This document shows, in pieces, positions 8,111-16,704 of a DNA stretch of 64,000 bases. Positions within the stretch are counted from its first letter, which is position 1, and the number at the start of each line of letters is the position of its first letter. The notes below the pieces were generated by a model that was not told the DNA's origin, searched no databases, and was given only the letters and a program-made list of their open reading frames with translations. Both the position numbers and the translations under genes were made by a program. This DNA comes from an uncultured Sphingomonadaceae bacterium (GTDB lineage Bacteria > Pseudomonadota > Alphaproteobacteria > Sphingomonadales > Sphingomonadaceae), in assembly GCA_947488625.1 (NCBI GenBank), contig CANKZR010000001.1:1488001-1552000 (forward strand), in the 5' to 3' direction.

Positions 8111-11002
8111 TCAAGCTGCCTCCACACGATCAGCCTGCACGGCCCCGGGTTGCACCTGCCAGCGGAGCGTCATGATCTGCTCGACCCGCGGTTCACGCAT
8201 GAGCATCGCTTCAATCTCGTCGATACGGGCATCAATTTCGTCACGAACCTTGCGCTTTTGCTCATGCTGGCCAAGCACCAGATCGTCGCGCTGGTTCTGC
8301 AATTTGCGCTTGTCGCGCTTGAGTTTGATTCCCTCGTCCATGGACAGATGCGGGTTACGCGCCGCCCGGTCGATCTCACGGATCTCTTCCTCCAGCGCGC
8401 TGATCTTCGCCTGGATCTCCAGTTCCATATCGCTCGCGTAGCGGCTGAGGCGCTCCTCTTCCTCCAGCATCATCTTGTAGCTCTCATCACGCACACGCTT
8501 GGAGAAGCTTTCGAATGCCTCGCCCTGAACTGCGTCGAGCTGGTCTGCCGGCACAGCTTCAAATGCAGTGCCTTGCGAGATGGCTGGCGCCATCATGAGT
8601 TTGTCCCCGACCGCAGGTGGCAGCAGTTCGCCACTATCTGTCAGTGCGACGACGATGATTTCTTCAACCGGGGCATCTTCCACCGGCATGACGGCTTTCA
8701 GCACGCGCAACCAACCGGATTTGCCTCCAAGATCGGCGACGCCACCGAGCTGTCCGGTATATGCGTAGGCGGAGGGGTCGAAGATCAGGCTAGATGGCTC
8801 TCTGTCTTCCTTTGCAGCGAGAGCTTCCTCGATCAGCTGCGCGCCGAGGCCCTCGTTGGCCCGGAAGAACTGCCAATCATGCTCATCGGCCTCTTTCCAA
8901 TCGGTCGTCCATCGCTTGCCTTGAAAGTCGAAGCAGCGACTGTCCGGAGACGGGAACTGCGCCTCTGGCAGCATACCATGGGCAACCATCAGAAGCCGGC
9001 GTTCGAATTCCGGGACGATCTCTGCAAGAACCTGATCGCGCCGATGGAGCTTTGATACCACGTCGGCGTCGAGATGCTCGAGGGCCTTGGCGCGTGCCAT
9101 CTCCATGTCCGCGTCGATGCTGTCCTGAATTTTTGCGGTTAGTTCGTCGAACTCCCGATCCGCTTCTTCCGCGCTGCGGCACTCCTGGACAATGCGCAGG
9201 ACCTCGCGCTCGAAATCGATCCCATCGGTCAGGATACCCAAGACCTCGTCCGACGCTCCAAAAACCCCGTCGAACAGATGCAGCTTTTGCTCGAGAAGCT
9301 CGTGGATGCGCGCCTCGGTGCCGTTCTTCATGTTCAGCATGTTGACGACGGTAACGTCGACCAGCTGTCCGTAGCGATGGCAGCGACCGATACGCTGCTC
9401 GACGCGCTGCGGATTCCAAGGAAGATCGTAGTTTATCAGCAGCGAACAGAACTGCAGGTTGATACCTTCTGCACCGCTCTCAGTGGCGATGAGGATCGAC
9501 TTGTCATCACTCTTGAAAGCCTCGACGATGGCAGCCTTCATGTCGGCTGTTTTCGAACCGGAGATACGATCGGTATCCGCGTGCTTTTCTTTCCATTGGC
9601 GGTAGATTTCGCGGCTTTCCGGATCATTGTTGGATCCGTTCATCAGCACCACTTGCCCGTCATATCCGTTGTCTGAGAGGAGGTCGGCGAGGTAGCGCTG
9701 CGTTCTCGTGCTTTCCGTGAAGATCACAGCTTTGCGCTTGCCACCCTTCCCCTCTATTTCGTCCAGCACCAGAGGGAGGTTCTCGATCAGCTTCTGGCCC
9801 TTGGCGTTTTCGGTGATCGAGTGCGCGAGATCACGCATTGCCTCGACAAGGGCCAGTTCATATGCGAGCTGATCGGGATCGATGAACTCAGGTTCAACGT
9901 CTTCTTCGCTCTCGTCCTCGATGTCATCGAAGTCGTCGAGGTCCAGATCGTCTATCCCTTCGATCTCGCGTATCATTTCGATGTTCGCCGTCTTTTTCTG
10001 ACGGAGCCGCTCGACCAAACTGTCCAGATAGCGCGCTACGGCAAACGTAGATGATCCCAAGACCTTCCGGGCTTGCAGCAGCACCAGCGGGTTATTTCGA
10101 CCTCCATAAGCGATGGTGGTGGGGTCACGCAGATACTCTGAAAGCGCTTCATAAAGCTGCTGCTCGGGTTCGCTCGCCTCGAACCTGAAGGTAACTGCAT
10201 GCCTCTTGCGAAAATTGATGTGGCCAGCCTCCTGAACTTGCCTTCGCAGAGTTCGATTGCAGATTGGCTCGAGCCGCTCTCGCAAGAGTTGCTGCGAGGC
10301 CGGATTGGACGCAGCACCGGTGTATTGCGCTTTGAAAGCGTGCTCACCACCGAAATGGGTTTCATCGATGATCGACACGAGGCCGTAGAGTTCGTTGAGG
10401 TTGTTCTGGAGCGGGGTAGCAGTCAGCAGGATCTTGAATCGATCGCCCAGAGCCTCCTTCAAAGCCTTAGCATTCTTAGCCGCACCCTTCTTGTGCACGT
10501 TACGCAGTCGATGAGCTTCATCGAAAACCACAAGATCCCACTTCGCGGCGCGAACTTCGTCGGCCCTCCGCGCAGCGAATTCGTAGGAGCAGATAATAAT
10601 CGACCCAGGCGTCTCAAACGGTCGCCTGCGGCCCGCCTTGACCATATCTCTGTAGGTCTTGGCCTCGAGAATCTGACTGGGCAGCGAGAACTTCTCGTGG
10701 AGCTCCTGGCTCCATTGCTTCCGCAGTGATGCGGGCACCACGAGTAGAATTCGCCGCTTATGCTCAGCCCATCGCTGCGAAATTACGAGACCTGCCTCGA
10801 TGGTTTTGCCCAAACCGACTTCGTCGGCAAGCAATACGCCCTTGGATAAGGGCGAGCGCAAAGCGAACAGGGCAGCATTGACTTGGTGAGGGTTCATCTC
10901 AACCCTTGCTGAGGTCAGCGAGCGTGTGAATGCTTCCTCTGCGTTGGCCGAAGAGACGAGCCGGTGCGCATGATAAGTCGCCTGTTCGGGCAGATAGGTC
11001 AT
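8111..11002 (-). CDS. SNF2-family helicase/translocase of the defence cassette
   Basis: A 963-residue SNF2-like ATPase. Motif I is DEVGLGKT (60-67), motif II DEAH (161-164), motif III TATPLQNN (about 194-201), motif V ATESGAEGINLQF (506-518) and motif VI EQRIGRCHRYGQ (535-546). This resembles the RapA/HepA and DrmD-like branch. A strongly acidic insertion lies at about 346-373, and residues about 840-935 form a long coiled coil. Its likely role is double-stranded DNA translocation with the Mod/Res pair. Three bases separate it from the GcrA-domain gene, whose coiled coils could pair with its tail (inference). Transcription probably comes through from the WYL gene 56 bp upstream or from a promoter in that gap. 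Confidence 0.85.
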   Translation of the reverse strand: MTYLPEQATYHAHRLVSSANAEEAFTRSLTSARVEMNPHQVNAALFALRSPLSKGVLLADEVGLGKTIEAGLVISQRWAEHKRRILLVVPASLRKQWSQELHEKFSLPSQILEAKTYRDMVKAGRRRPFETPGSIIICSYEFAARRADEVRAAKWDLVVFDEAHRLRNVHKKGAAKNAKALKEALGDRFKILLTATPLQNNLNELYGLVSIIDETHFGGEHAFKAQYTGAASNPASQQLLRERLEPICNRTLRRQVQEAGHINFRKRHAVTFRFEASEPEQQLYEALSEYLRDPTTIAYGGRNNPLVLLQARKVLGSSTFAVARYLDSLVERLRQKKTANIEMIREIEGIDDLDLDDFDDIEDESEEDVEPEFIDPDQLAYELALVEAMRDLAHSITENAKGQKLIENLPLVLDEIEGKGGKRKAVIFTESTRTQRYLADLLSDNGYDGQVVLMNGSNNDPESREIYRQWKEKHADTDRISGSKTADMKAAIVEAFKSDDKSILIATESGAEGINLQFCSLLINYDLPWNPQRVEQRIGRCHRYGQLVDVTVVNMLNMKNGTEARIHELLEQKLHLFDGVFGASDEVLGILTDGIDFEREVLRIVQECRSAEEADREFDELTAKIQDSIDADMEMARAKALEHLDADVVSKLHRRDQVLAEIVPEFERRLLMVAHGMLPEAQFPSPDSRCFDFQGKRWTTDWKEADEHDWQFFRANEGLGAQLIEEALAAKEDREPSSLIFDPSAYAYTGQLGGVADLGGKSGWLRVLKAVMPVEDAPVEEIIVVALTDSGELLPPAVGDKLMMAPAISQGTAFEAVPADQLDAVQGEAFESFSKRVRDESYKMMLEEEERLSRYASDMELEIQAKISALEEEIREIDRAARNPHLSMDEGIKLKRDKRKLQNQRDDLVLGQHEQKRKVRDEIDARIDEIEAMLMREPRVEQIMTLRWQVQPGAVQADRVEAA

Positions 11003-11058
11003 TCAGTCTTATCCTTCGTTCTTCAGAAACCCATCGCAGGCCTTTGCGACAAATCCGG

Positions 11059-12036
11059 TCACACCTCACCGAGAGCTGCTTGCGCAGCTTCCAATCTTTC
11101 CTGCATTACTTGACGAAGATCGTCAGGTGCGATGATGGCTACCTCGCCGCCCCAAGTGAACAGATGCTCCGCCAGCTCGCGCAATCCGCCAGAGTGAAAG
11201 CGAACAAGCAGAGAGCCGTCCTGCTGGTCTTCAAGAACCTGTTCTGGATGGAAGCGCCATGCACGGGCACGCTCAACAGCTGTGGGAGCAACGGAAAGCA
11301 CAATGTCGTGTCCATCTTCCCGCCAGATTCCGAAGCTTCGTGCTAGCCAAGCATCGAGATCCCAGTCCTCGCTGGCACATCCCGATTGATTACTGATGTG
11401 CACCTTGCTCATCCGATCCAGGCGATAGGGCACGGGCTCATGCTCGCTGCCAGGCAGCTGGCCAATTAGATAGGTGACCGCGCCGTGAATCAGTCCAACA
11501 GGTATGACACGGCGCCATCGGGCTTCGGTGGCTCCATCCCGCATGTAGTCAAACTCAACGCATGAGCCCGCCATCATTGCGCCCTGCACCTGCGCCAGCA
11601 CTTCATGCGAAACAGAAAGTGCGGGGCCGGCAGGAATATGATGCCGCTGCAAACGAGCGAGAGGTTCCAAATCAGGATCGAGACGGCGCTTCTCATGAAT
11701 GTCCAGCGCGCCTTTCACCTTCTCTTCAAGGCTCTGCAAAAGCGAGGCCTGCACTGTGCCAGTGAGTTTAGCGGCAGAAGCGGCCTGATGTAACGCAGCA
11801 ATCTCGGCAGCGGTCGGCCGCGTGAAGACGCGCCGCAGGCTACCTGTGATTCGAAACCGCTTGCGGCGATCATCGATCACTTCTTCAAGATCGAAATGAA
11901 GACGGATCACGTCGCGGAGGCGCTCTGCAGTGCGACGGTCGGCACCAATGACTTCGGCCATCTCGTCAAGCGTTAGTCCGTCGGAGGTATCATGAAGCGC
12001 GTTCACCAGCGTGAGGAGCCGGTCCAGCTTTGCCAT
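11059..12036 (-). CDS. WYL-domain transcriptional regulator
   Basis: A regulator with an N-terminal winged helix (LDRLLTLVNALHDTSDGLTLDEM onward, with RRTAERLRD as recognition helix), a WYL domain centred on the AVTYLIGQ strand, and a C-terminal WCX-type domain (WRFHPEQVLED to the end). WYL regulators are common switches in defence islands, where they usually repress the neighbouring genes and respond to a nucleic acid or nucleotide ligand. I prefer the ATG at 12036 (MAKLDRLL), since homologues start about there and GGGGTGGGAAGA precedes it. An upstream ATG at 12063 would add nine residues. The gene lies between the McrBC and SNF2 blocks and may control either. It has a dyad in its leader. 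Confidence 0.85.
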   Translation of the reverse strand: MAKLDRLLTLVNALHDTSDGLTLDEMAEVIGADRRTAERLRDVIRLHFDLEEVIDDRRKRFRITGSLRRVFTRPTAAEIAALHQAASAAKLTGTVQASLLQSLEEKVKGALDIHEKRRLDPDLEPLARLQRHHIPAGPALSVSHEVLAQVQGAMMAGSCVEFDYMRDGATEARWRRVIPVGLIHGAVTYLIGQLPGSEHEPVPYRLDRMSKVHISNQSGCASEDWDLDAWLARSFGIWREDGHDIVLSVAPTAVERARAWRFHPEQVLEDQQDGSLLVRFHSGGLRELAEHLFTWGGEVAIIAPDDLRQVMQERLEAAQAALGEV

Positions 12037-12066
12037 TCTTCCCACCCCTGCCCCCAATGACATAAA

Positions 12067-12079
12067 CGCATTTGATGCG
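12067..12079. promoter_or_regulatory. Candidate operator upstream of the WYL gene
   Basis: CGCATTTGATGCG is a perfect 13-bp dyad (5-bp arms, 3-bp centre) placed 4 bp before the upstream ATG and about 30 bp before the preferred ATG of the WYL gene. Position and symmetry suit an autoregulatory operator. Nothing ties it to this protein except proximity, and a 13-bp dyad can occur by chance. Confidence 0.3.
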
Positions 12080-12151
12080 ACCGAAACTGACGGAGCTGAA
12101 CGCTGGAGACAAGTAAGAAAGCGCTTAATTCACAGAAAGTTGTGGGGCAGA

Positions 12152-13444
12152 TTAAAATCGCTCGCAGAGTTTTGCGATGCGACGGGTGACTTCGTCTTCA
12201 GCCTGCGAAGTATCAATCGTGGCGATAGCCAAGCGTTCGCTTCCCCCGGCCACCCCGAAAGGTTCACGTTCGCCACACGGCTCGCCAGGAATGCTAGGAT
12301 AGAGCAGCATCAACTCGCGCGTCGGATAGAGGCGCGCATACGCCATCAATTGGTAGACATCGCCTTGACTTACCCCGTGCTTACGGTCGAGGGTATTGGT
12401 AGCGAGCTTCTTCCACTTGGTGTCGATGATCGCTAGGAGGCGGCCACTTTGCCGCAGTATAATGTCTGGCTTGGTTCGGAACACATCGCCGTTTTCCAGA
12501 TGCCCGCCGGTAAATGCACCAAGGCAAGCGCGGTGACCGCCTTGGTCGACGACCTCAATGTCGCTTCCCGCTAGTGCCTTGCGCATCAAGGCGGCGATGT
12601 ATTTCTCGAACAGGTCGTTCATCGGGAAAAGAAGACTAAATCCGTCGGGTGCGCGCGTGGCGTGGTGCGTCGCTTGCCAGTCGCGGCGCAGCAAAAGTTG
12701 GGCAAGACGGAAGAGACTTTCCCAGCGGCGATTGGTGCGATCGATCTGCACTGCCTTCCACGGAAGGCGAGCCACCGGCACGAGAGGGATTTCAGCCAGC
12801 GCATGGCGAAGCTCATCCAGCTTCCGGCGCGTTGCAGGAGAGCGCACGTATTTTCCGAGGAAAACTACCGAGCTGGCCATCACCCGCATCAGCGGGGTAT
12901 CGGGTTCAAGTTGGTCGAAACGACAGGCAAGGCGGTCAGGGCGGACGGCATTTTGGGTGAATTGGCGGGTAACATCCAACCTGCCGCGTAGGGCGGGCAG
13001 ATCGTCTTCACACTGGAGATAGAGCCGCGGCAGTCCTCGCCGCACTTCGGCCATCAGCTTGTCGGCAAAGGCACGGATCAGCACTTCGAGCAGCGTGTGG
13101 GACTGCGTATCTATCGCCGCCTCGCGCCCCATGTCCAGATCAAGGCCAAGCGCCACATCGAGCATCCGCACAAGGCGATTGCGGACAGCATCGGGCGTTT
13201 CCGAGTCCACCGTGTCCGGGTCGACCTTGGGCAGGATCTCGAGGCTGCAGCCTTTCGCTGCGACCATCCCAACCATCTGGCGGGCCACTATCCTGTCTCG
13301 CCGATAGATGAGTATGTTGGTGCCGTCGCGATGGGCGAGCGGGTGCTGACACGCGGCGGCGTGTAGAGCATCAGCCTGCGCAAGGGTGAACCCGTCCTCC
13401 CCAAGCTTCACATGCCCCCATTCACGGACGGTGAAATGGCTCAC
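12152..13444 (-). CDS. mcrC: McrC-like nuclease subunit of a type IV restriction system
   Basis: A 430-residue McrC protein. The N-terminal part (VREWGHVKLG, then LEILPKVDPD) is the typical McrC head that binds and stimulates the McrB ring. The C-terminal PD-(D/E)xK nuclease shows PD at 326-327 and D341-T-K343 in AIIDTKWKK. With McrB it should cut foreign DNA carrying modified bases. The GTG start overlaps the mcrB stop (GTGA), so the subunits are coupled. The gene looks intact and of ordinary length. It is followed after 88-115 bp by the WYL gene. Confidence 0.9.
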   Translation of the reverse strand: MSHFTVREWGHVKLGEDGFTLAQADALHAAACQHPLAHRDGTNILIYRRDRIVARQMVGMVAAKGCSLEILPKVDPDTVDSETPDAVRNRLVRMLDVALGLDLDMGREAAIDTQSHTLLEVLIRAFADKLMAEVRRGLPRLYLQCEDDLPALRGRLDVTRQFTQNAVRPDRLACRFDQLEPDTPLMRVMASSVVFLGKYVRSPATRRKLDELRHALAEIPLVPVARLPWKAVQIDRTNRRWESLFRLAQLLLRRDWQATHHATRAPDGFSLLFPMNDLFEKYIAALMRKALAGSDIEVVDQGGHRACLGAFTGGHLENGDVFRTKPDIILRQSGRLLAIIDTKWKKLATNTLDRKHGVSQGDVYQLMAYARLYPTRELMLLYPSIPGEPCGEREPFGVAGGSERLAIATIDTSQAEDEVTRRIAKLCERF

Positions 13445-16400
13445 TGTGTGTCGGCCTCGCCACTGTTTGCCTCCGGTTCGGTAGTGGTCTTGCCGGAGAC
13501 GAGGCAGCTGTAATCGGCTTTCTCAAAGCTCGCTCGCGCCCGCCAGGATTTGAGCGGCTCTCCACCTTCCCCCATCGGATCCTCGATCGTTTCGCAAATC
13601 AGGAAATTGCCGCCATTTTCTTTCTCGCCAAGCACCGCAGCAAGGCGGTTCCAGTCATCGAAGAAATATTCCTGCAGCAGCGGAATCACCTTGTCGCGCA
13701 TCACGGCATCGACCTGCGCCTTCGTCTCGCAGCCGATAAAGAATGCGTGGCCAATTCTGTGATCGCGATCAACGAGATATTCGATCCGCTTGTTCATCGC
13801 ATTTAGCACCGCAGCGAGCGGCAGACGGGTCTTTTCCTCGGCCCTTCGGAACGCGTCAACGCTTGTATCGGGCGCCATTTCCTCGAATCTAAACCGCCGG
13901 CGTAGTGCGGTATCGAGCAATGCGATGGAGCGGTCGGCGGTGTTCATTGTGCCGATAATGTGAAGATTGGCAGGAATGCCGAACGTCTCCATGGAGTAAG
14001 GGAGTTTTACGGTAAGCTCCTCATCCATTCCCAGGCGCTTATCTGGCTCGATTAACGTGATGAGCTCGCCGAACACTTTGGAGATGTTGGCGCGATTGAT
14101 TTCGTCGATCACGAGGACGAAGTGCTTTACCTGACCACTTTTGCTCTCATCACCTGGCAGAAGGGTGGAGAGCCCCTCGCGATCGAGATTGGCTTCCTGT
14201 ATTTTGTAGCAGGATTTCTGACTGAACTTCGCGCTTGAAATGAGCGAGGCGTCGATTGGGGTATCGAAGCGCCGAAGCCACCTCACTTTACGGCGATGGT
14301 TGTAATCGCGCGTTTCCGTCGGCGCAAATTCGTATTCTCCAGTAACCTCGGCGATCGCCCGGATCTTCGTGTTGCCATAGGAAACGACAACGATGTCGCC
14401 AGGCTTCATGTCGACGACAAAACGATTGACCTGCGCGATGTTCGAATCTGATCCATGGGTGCCGGGATGATCCTCATTCCAACGATCATGGATCGCTCGA
14501 TAACTATCGTAGCCTGACCAGTCGATCTCGCCTCCCCAACCCAAAACTATGTAGTTGCCGGCCCACGCGTCTTCGAAAATCTCGTCCTCTAAGCCTGCCC
14601 TTCCAAGGGACATTTTGAATACGCTTCGACCTTCAAGGTCTTGCGCTTCACTCACGCCCCCAGACTTCCGGGCCTCATCAGCTCTCGTGCAGAGTTGCCT
14701 GAAGATACCCGCCACTGGTTCAAGCCGAAAACCAGGTCCGTCGCCTTCAGCCTCGCTCTCCCCGGTTTGAGGTCGAAGTCCCTCGACAAACTCCTCGTAT
14801 GCGAAGTTCTGGTGGAAGGTCACGAATTCAATGCGCTTGTCTCTACGAAGACGCTCGTATTGCTTGCGCAATTCTTTACGATCGCGCGACGGAGCCTCGC
14901 CGCAATAGCGGACGGCCACTTCCATTGTTCGATACGTCTTTCCGGTGCCTGGAGGTCCGTAAAGTATGAGGTTGGTTGGTTCTATCAACTCCTGACTCCC
15001 CGCGGCTGACCTTTCATCGAGTTCATACTCATCGGGCCATCGCCCCTCGCGCTTAGTTTCAGTCGGCTTCCAGTCTGAAAGCAATGAGTTGGCTTCTTCG
15101 ATTGTCGAAGCAAAATCTGCGGCTTTCTGGTCATTGAACTCATAAGCGCCCATAAGGCCGAGCTTGTCGTTCTGATGGCTGAAGACGACGAATGCGCGAT
15201 CAGTTCGCAGTTGAACCGAACCTAGCGTTCCGCTGGCGTCGCGGTTGGCGTCATTTTTCCGACCGAACCGAATTTCCGGAATGTTCGTGTGATACCAATC
15301 GAGGCCTGCATCATGCACAGTTCGGGCAATCGAACAAAAAGCTCGCCTCTGCTCGGCGCTCCAGGCGGCACGGGCCACCCGAAATCGCTCATCCCCATCG
15401 AAGCGCATTAGAAGCTCATCGTCAGTCATTTCGTCGTCTCGCAGCACTTTCTGACAAGTCTCCCAAATGAAGCCTTGCACGTCCCAAAGATCGCGGGGTG
15501 ACCAACCCCACTCATGGTCCATGATCCGCATCATCTCTTTGGCCATTCCCGAGACATTGGTCAGTTCTTCGAGAGAAAGTGGTCCATTTGCAAAAGCCGG
15601 CTTTCCACGAAGCATGCGGGACGCATTGTCAGTTGGCGTGGATCTGATCGGTAGGACCGATTGCGGGTCGACGAGCGCGCGCAGCATGCTCGCCAACATT
15701 CGGCTTTCAGCATAGGGATTACTTGGGGGATCACCTTGCAGAGGAGACCAGACCTCTTGAATGAAGGCGGCGACCGCGTCATCGCCATTCTCCGACCGCA
15801 CCAGTCGTCCGGCCTCCGCTTCAAAAAGTCCGGGGTTGGCTTTGCGCGCTTTGTCGATAACGCTCATCGCATGCCAATCGATCAAATTGCAGAACAGTTT
15901 GTTTCGTCCCGCGAGCATTTCGATGAGAGCCTCGCCCAACTCTTCGTTTGACGCATCCTGCAGCGAAATCACCAGGCGCTGCGCCTCTTCCACAAGCGCC
16001 TGCTTGTAGTCGCCTTCGTTTGACGCGAAGCTTGGCGTCTCCGCGAAACTCGTAAAATCGGGGTGACGCCCTAAGAAAACTGTCTTGAGGCGTTCAAAGG
16101 CGACCATGTTGATCGTAGTGCCGAACTCCAGCTCAAATCGATATCGAATCGTCGAGCTAGGTTTTTCGCTGCCTATTGGGCTATGCCTATTGAGCAGCTT
16201 GACCTTAGCCTGTTCCGCAAAAGCCTTTCCCTCGAGAACCGAGCAGACAGCGGGCAAAGAGTTTTTCAGGCCCATCGCATTGTGCAAATCGCCGGAGATC
16301 AATTCGACAAACGCCTCGTGGCGCTCCCGGGCAGGCGAAATATAGTTCTCGAATGCAAACTGACGAATTCGGTCAGCTTGGGATGATGAGCCGCCGGATC

Positions 16401-16704
16401 TTGCGGGGACGCCTATTCGGTCGGCAATGTCTGGATCTAGCTCATATTCGACCAACTTTTGCGCGCCGAATTTCAAGTAATTGACAGGCCCACCGGCGAG
16501 AGCCTTTACCCTTGCCGGAAGTTTGTCGACCAGCATCGCCTTGGCCGTCTCTTCGATCGTATCAAGCTCGAGACAGTCGTCTGTTTCATTTGATGCGCCG
16601 GGCGGTTTGACGCGATATGCCGATACCCCCGTTTTGCGATTGTGGTGTTGCACAGGCTGATATTCGCCACCCTCCGAATCGCGGAAAATTAATTCCCTCT
16701 TCAA
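13441..16704 (-). CDS. mcrB: McrB-like AAA+ motor with inserted EVE/PUA-like domain
   Basis: A 1087-residue, unusually long McrB. Walker A GPPGTGKT is at 583-590, Walker B in FVLVIDEINRA at about 862-872, the McrB signature MNTADRS at 920-926 and the arginine-rich sensor ALRRRFRF at 933-940. Between Walker A and B, residues about 695-815 form an extra domain (KMSLGR, YIVLGWGGEIDW, GDIVVVSYG, IRAIAEVTGEY). It reads like an EVE/PUA-like modified-base reader inside the motor. The N-terminal 560 residues show no clear named domain and probably contain a further DNA-binding or target module. The start is a TTG after a strong GGAGGAGGG site and overlaps the upstream stop. The McrB call is firm; the EVE call is by pattern only. 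Confidence 0.88.
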   Translation of the reverse strand: MKRELIFRDSEGGEYQPVQHHNRKTGVSAYRVKPPGASNETDDCLELDTIEETAKAMLVDKLPARVKALAGGPVNYLKFGAQKLVEYELDPDIADRIGVPARSGGSSSQADRIRQFAFENYISPARERHEAFVELISGDLHNAMGLKNSLPAVCSVLEGKAFAEQAKVKLLNRHSPIGSEKPSSTIRYRFELEFGTTINMVAFERLKTVFLGRHPDFTSFAETPSFASNEGDYKQALVEEAQRLVISLQDASNEELGEALIEMLAGRNKLFCNLIDWHAMSVIDKARKANPGLFEAEAGRLVRSENGDDAVAAFIQEVWSPLQGDPPSNPYAESRMLASMLRALVDPQSVLPIRSTPTDNASRMLRGKPAFANGPLSLEELTNVSGMAKEMMRIMDHEWGWSPRDLWDVQGFIWETCQKVLRDDEMTDDELLMRFDGDERFRVARAAWSAEQRRAFCSIARTVHDAGLDWYHTNIPEIRFGRKNDANRDASGTLGSVQLRTDRAFVVFSHQNDKLGLMGAYEFNDQKAADFASTIEEANSLLSDWKPTETKREGRWPDEYELDERSAAGSQELIEPTNLILYGPPGTGKTYRTMEVAVRYCGEAPSRDRKELRKQYERLRRDKRIEFVTFHQNFAYEEFVEGLRPQTGESEAEGDGPGFRLEPVAGIFRQLCTRADEARKSGGVSEAQDLEGRSVFKMSLGRAGLEDEIFEDAWAGNYIVLGWGGEIDWSGYDSYRAIHDRWNEDHPGTHGSDSNIAQVNRFVVDMKPGDIVVVSYGNTKIRAIAEVTGEYEFAPTETRDYNHRRKVRWLRRFDTPIDASLISSAKFSQKSCYKIQEANLDREGLSTLLPGDESKSGQVKHFVLVIDEINRANISKVFGELITLIEPDKRLGMDEELTVKLPYSMETFGIPANLHIIGTMNTADRSIALLDTALRRRFRFEEMAPDTSVDAFRRAEEKTRLPLAAVLNAMNKRIEYLVDRDHRIGHAFFIGCETKAQVDAVMRDKVIPLLQEYFFDDWNRLAAVLGEKENGGNFLICETIEDPMGEGGEPLKSWRARASFEKADYSCLVSGKTTTEPEANSGEADTQ

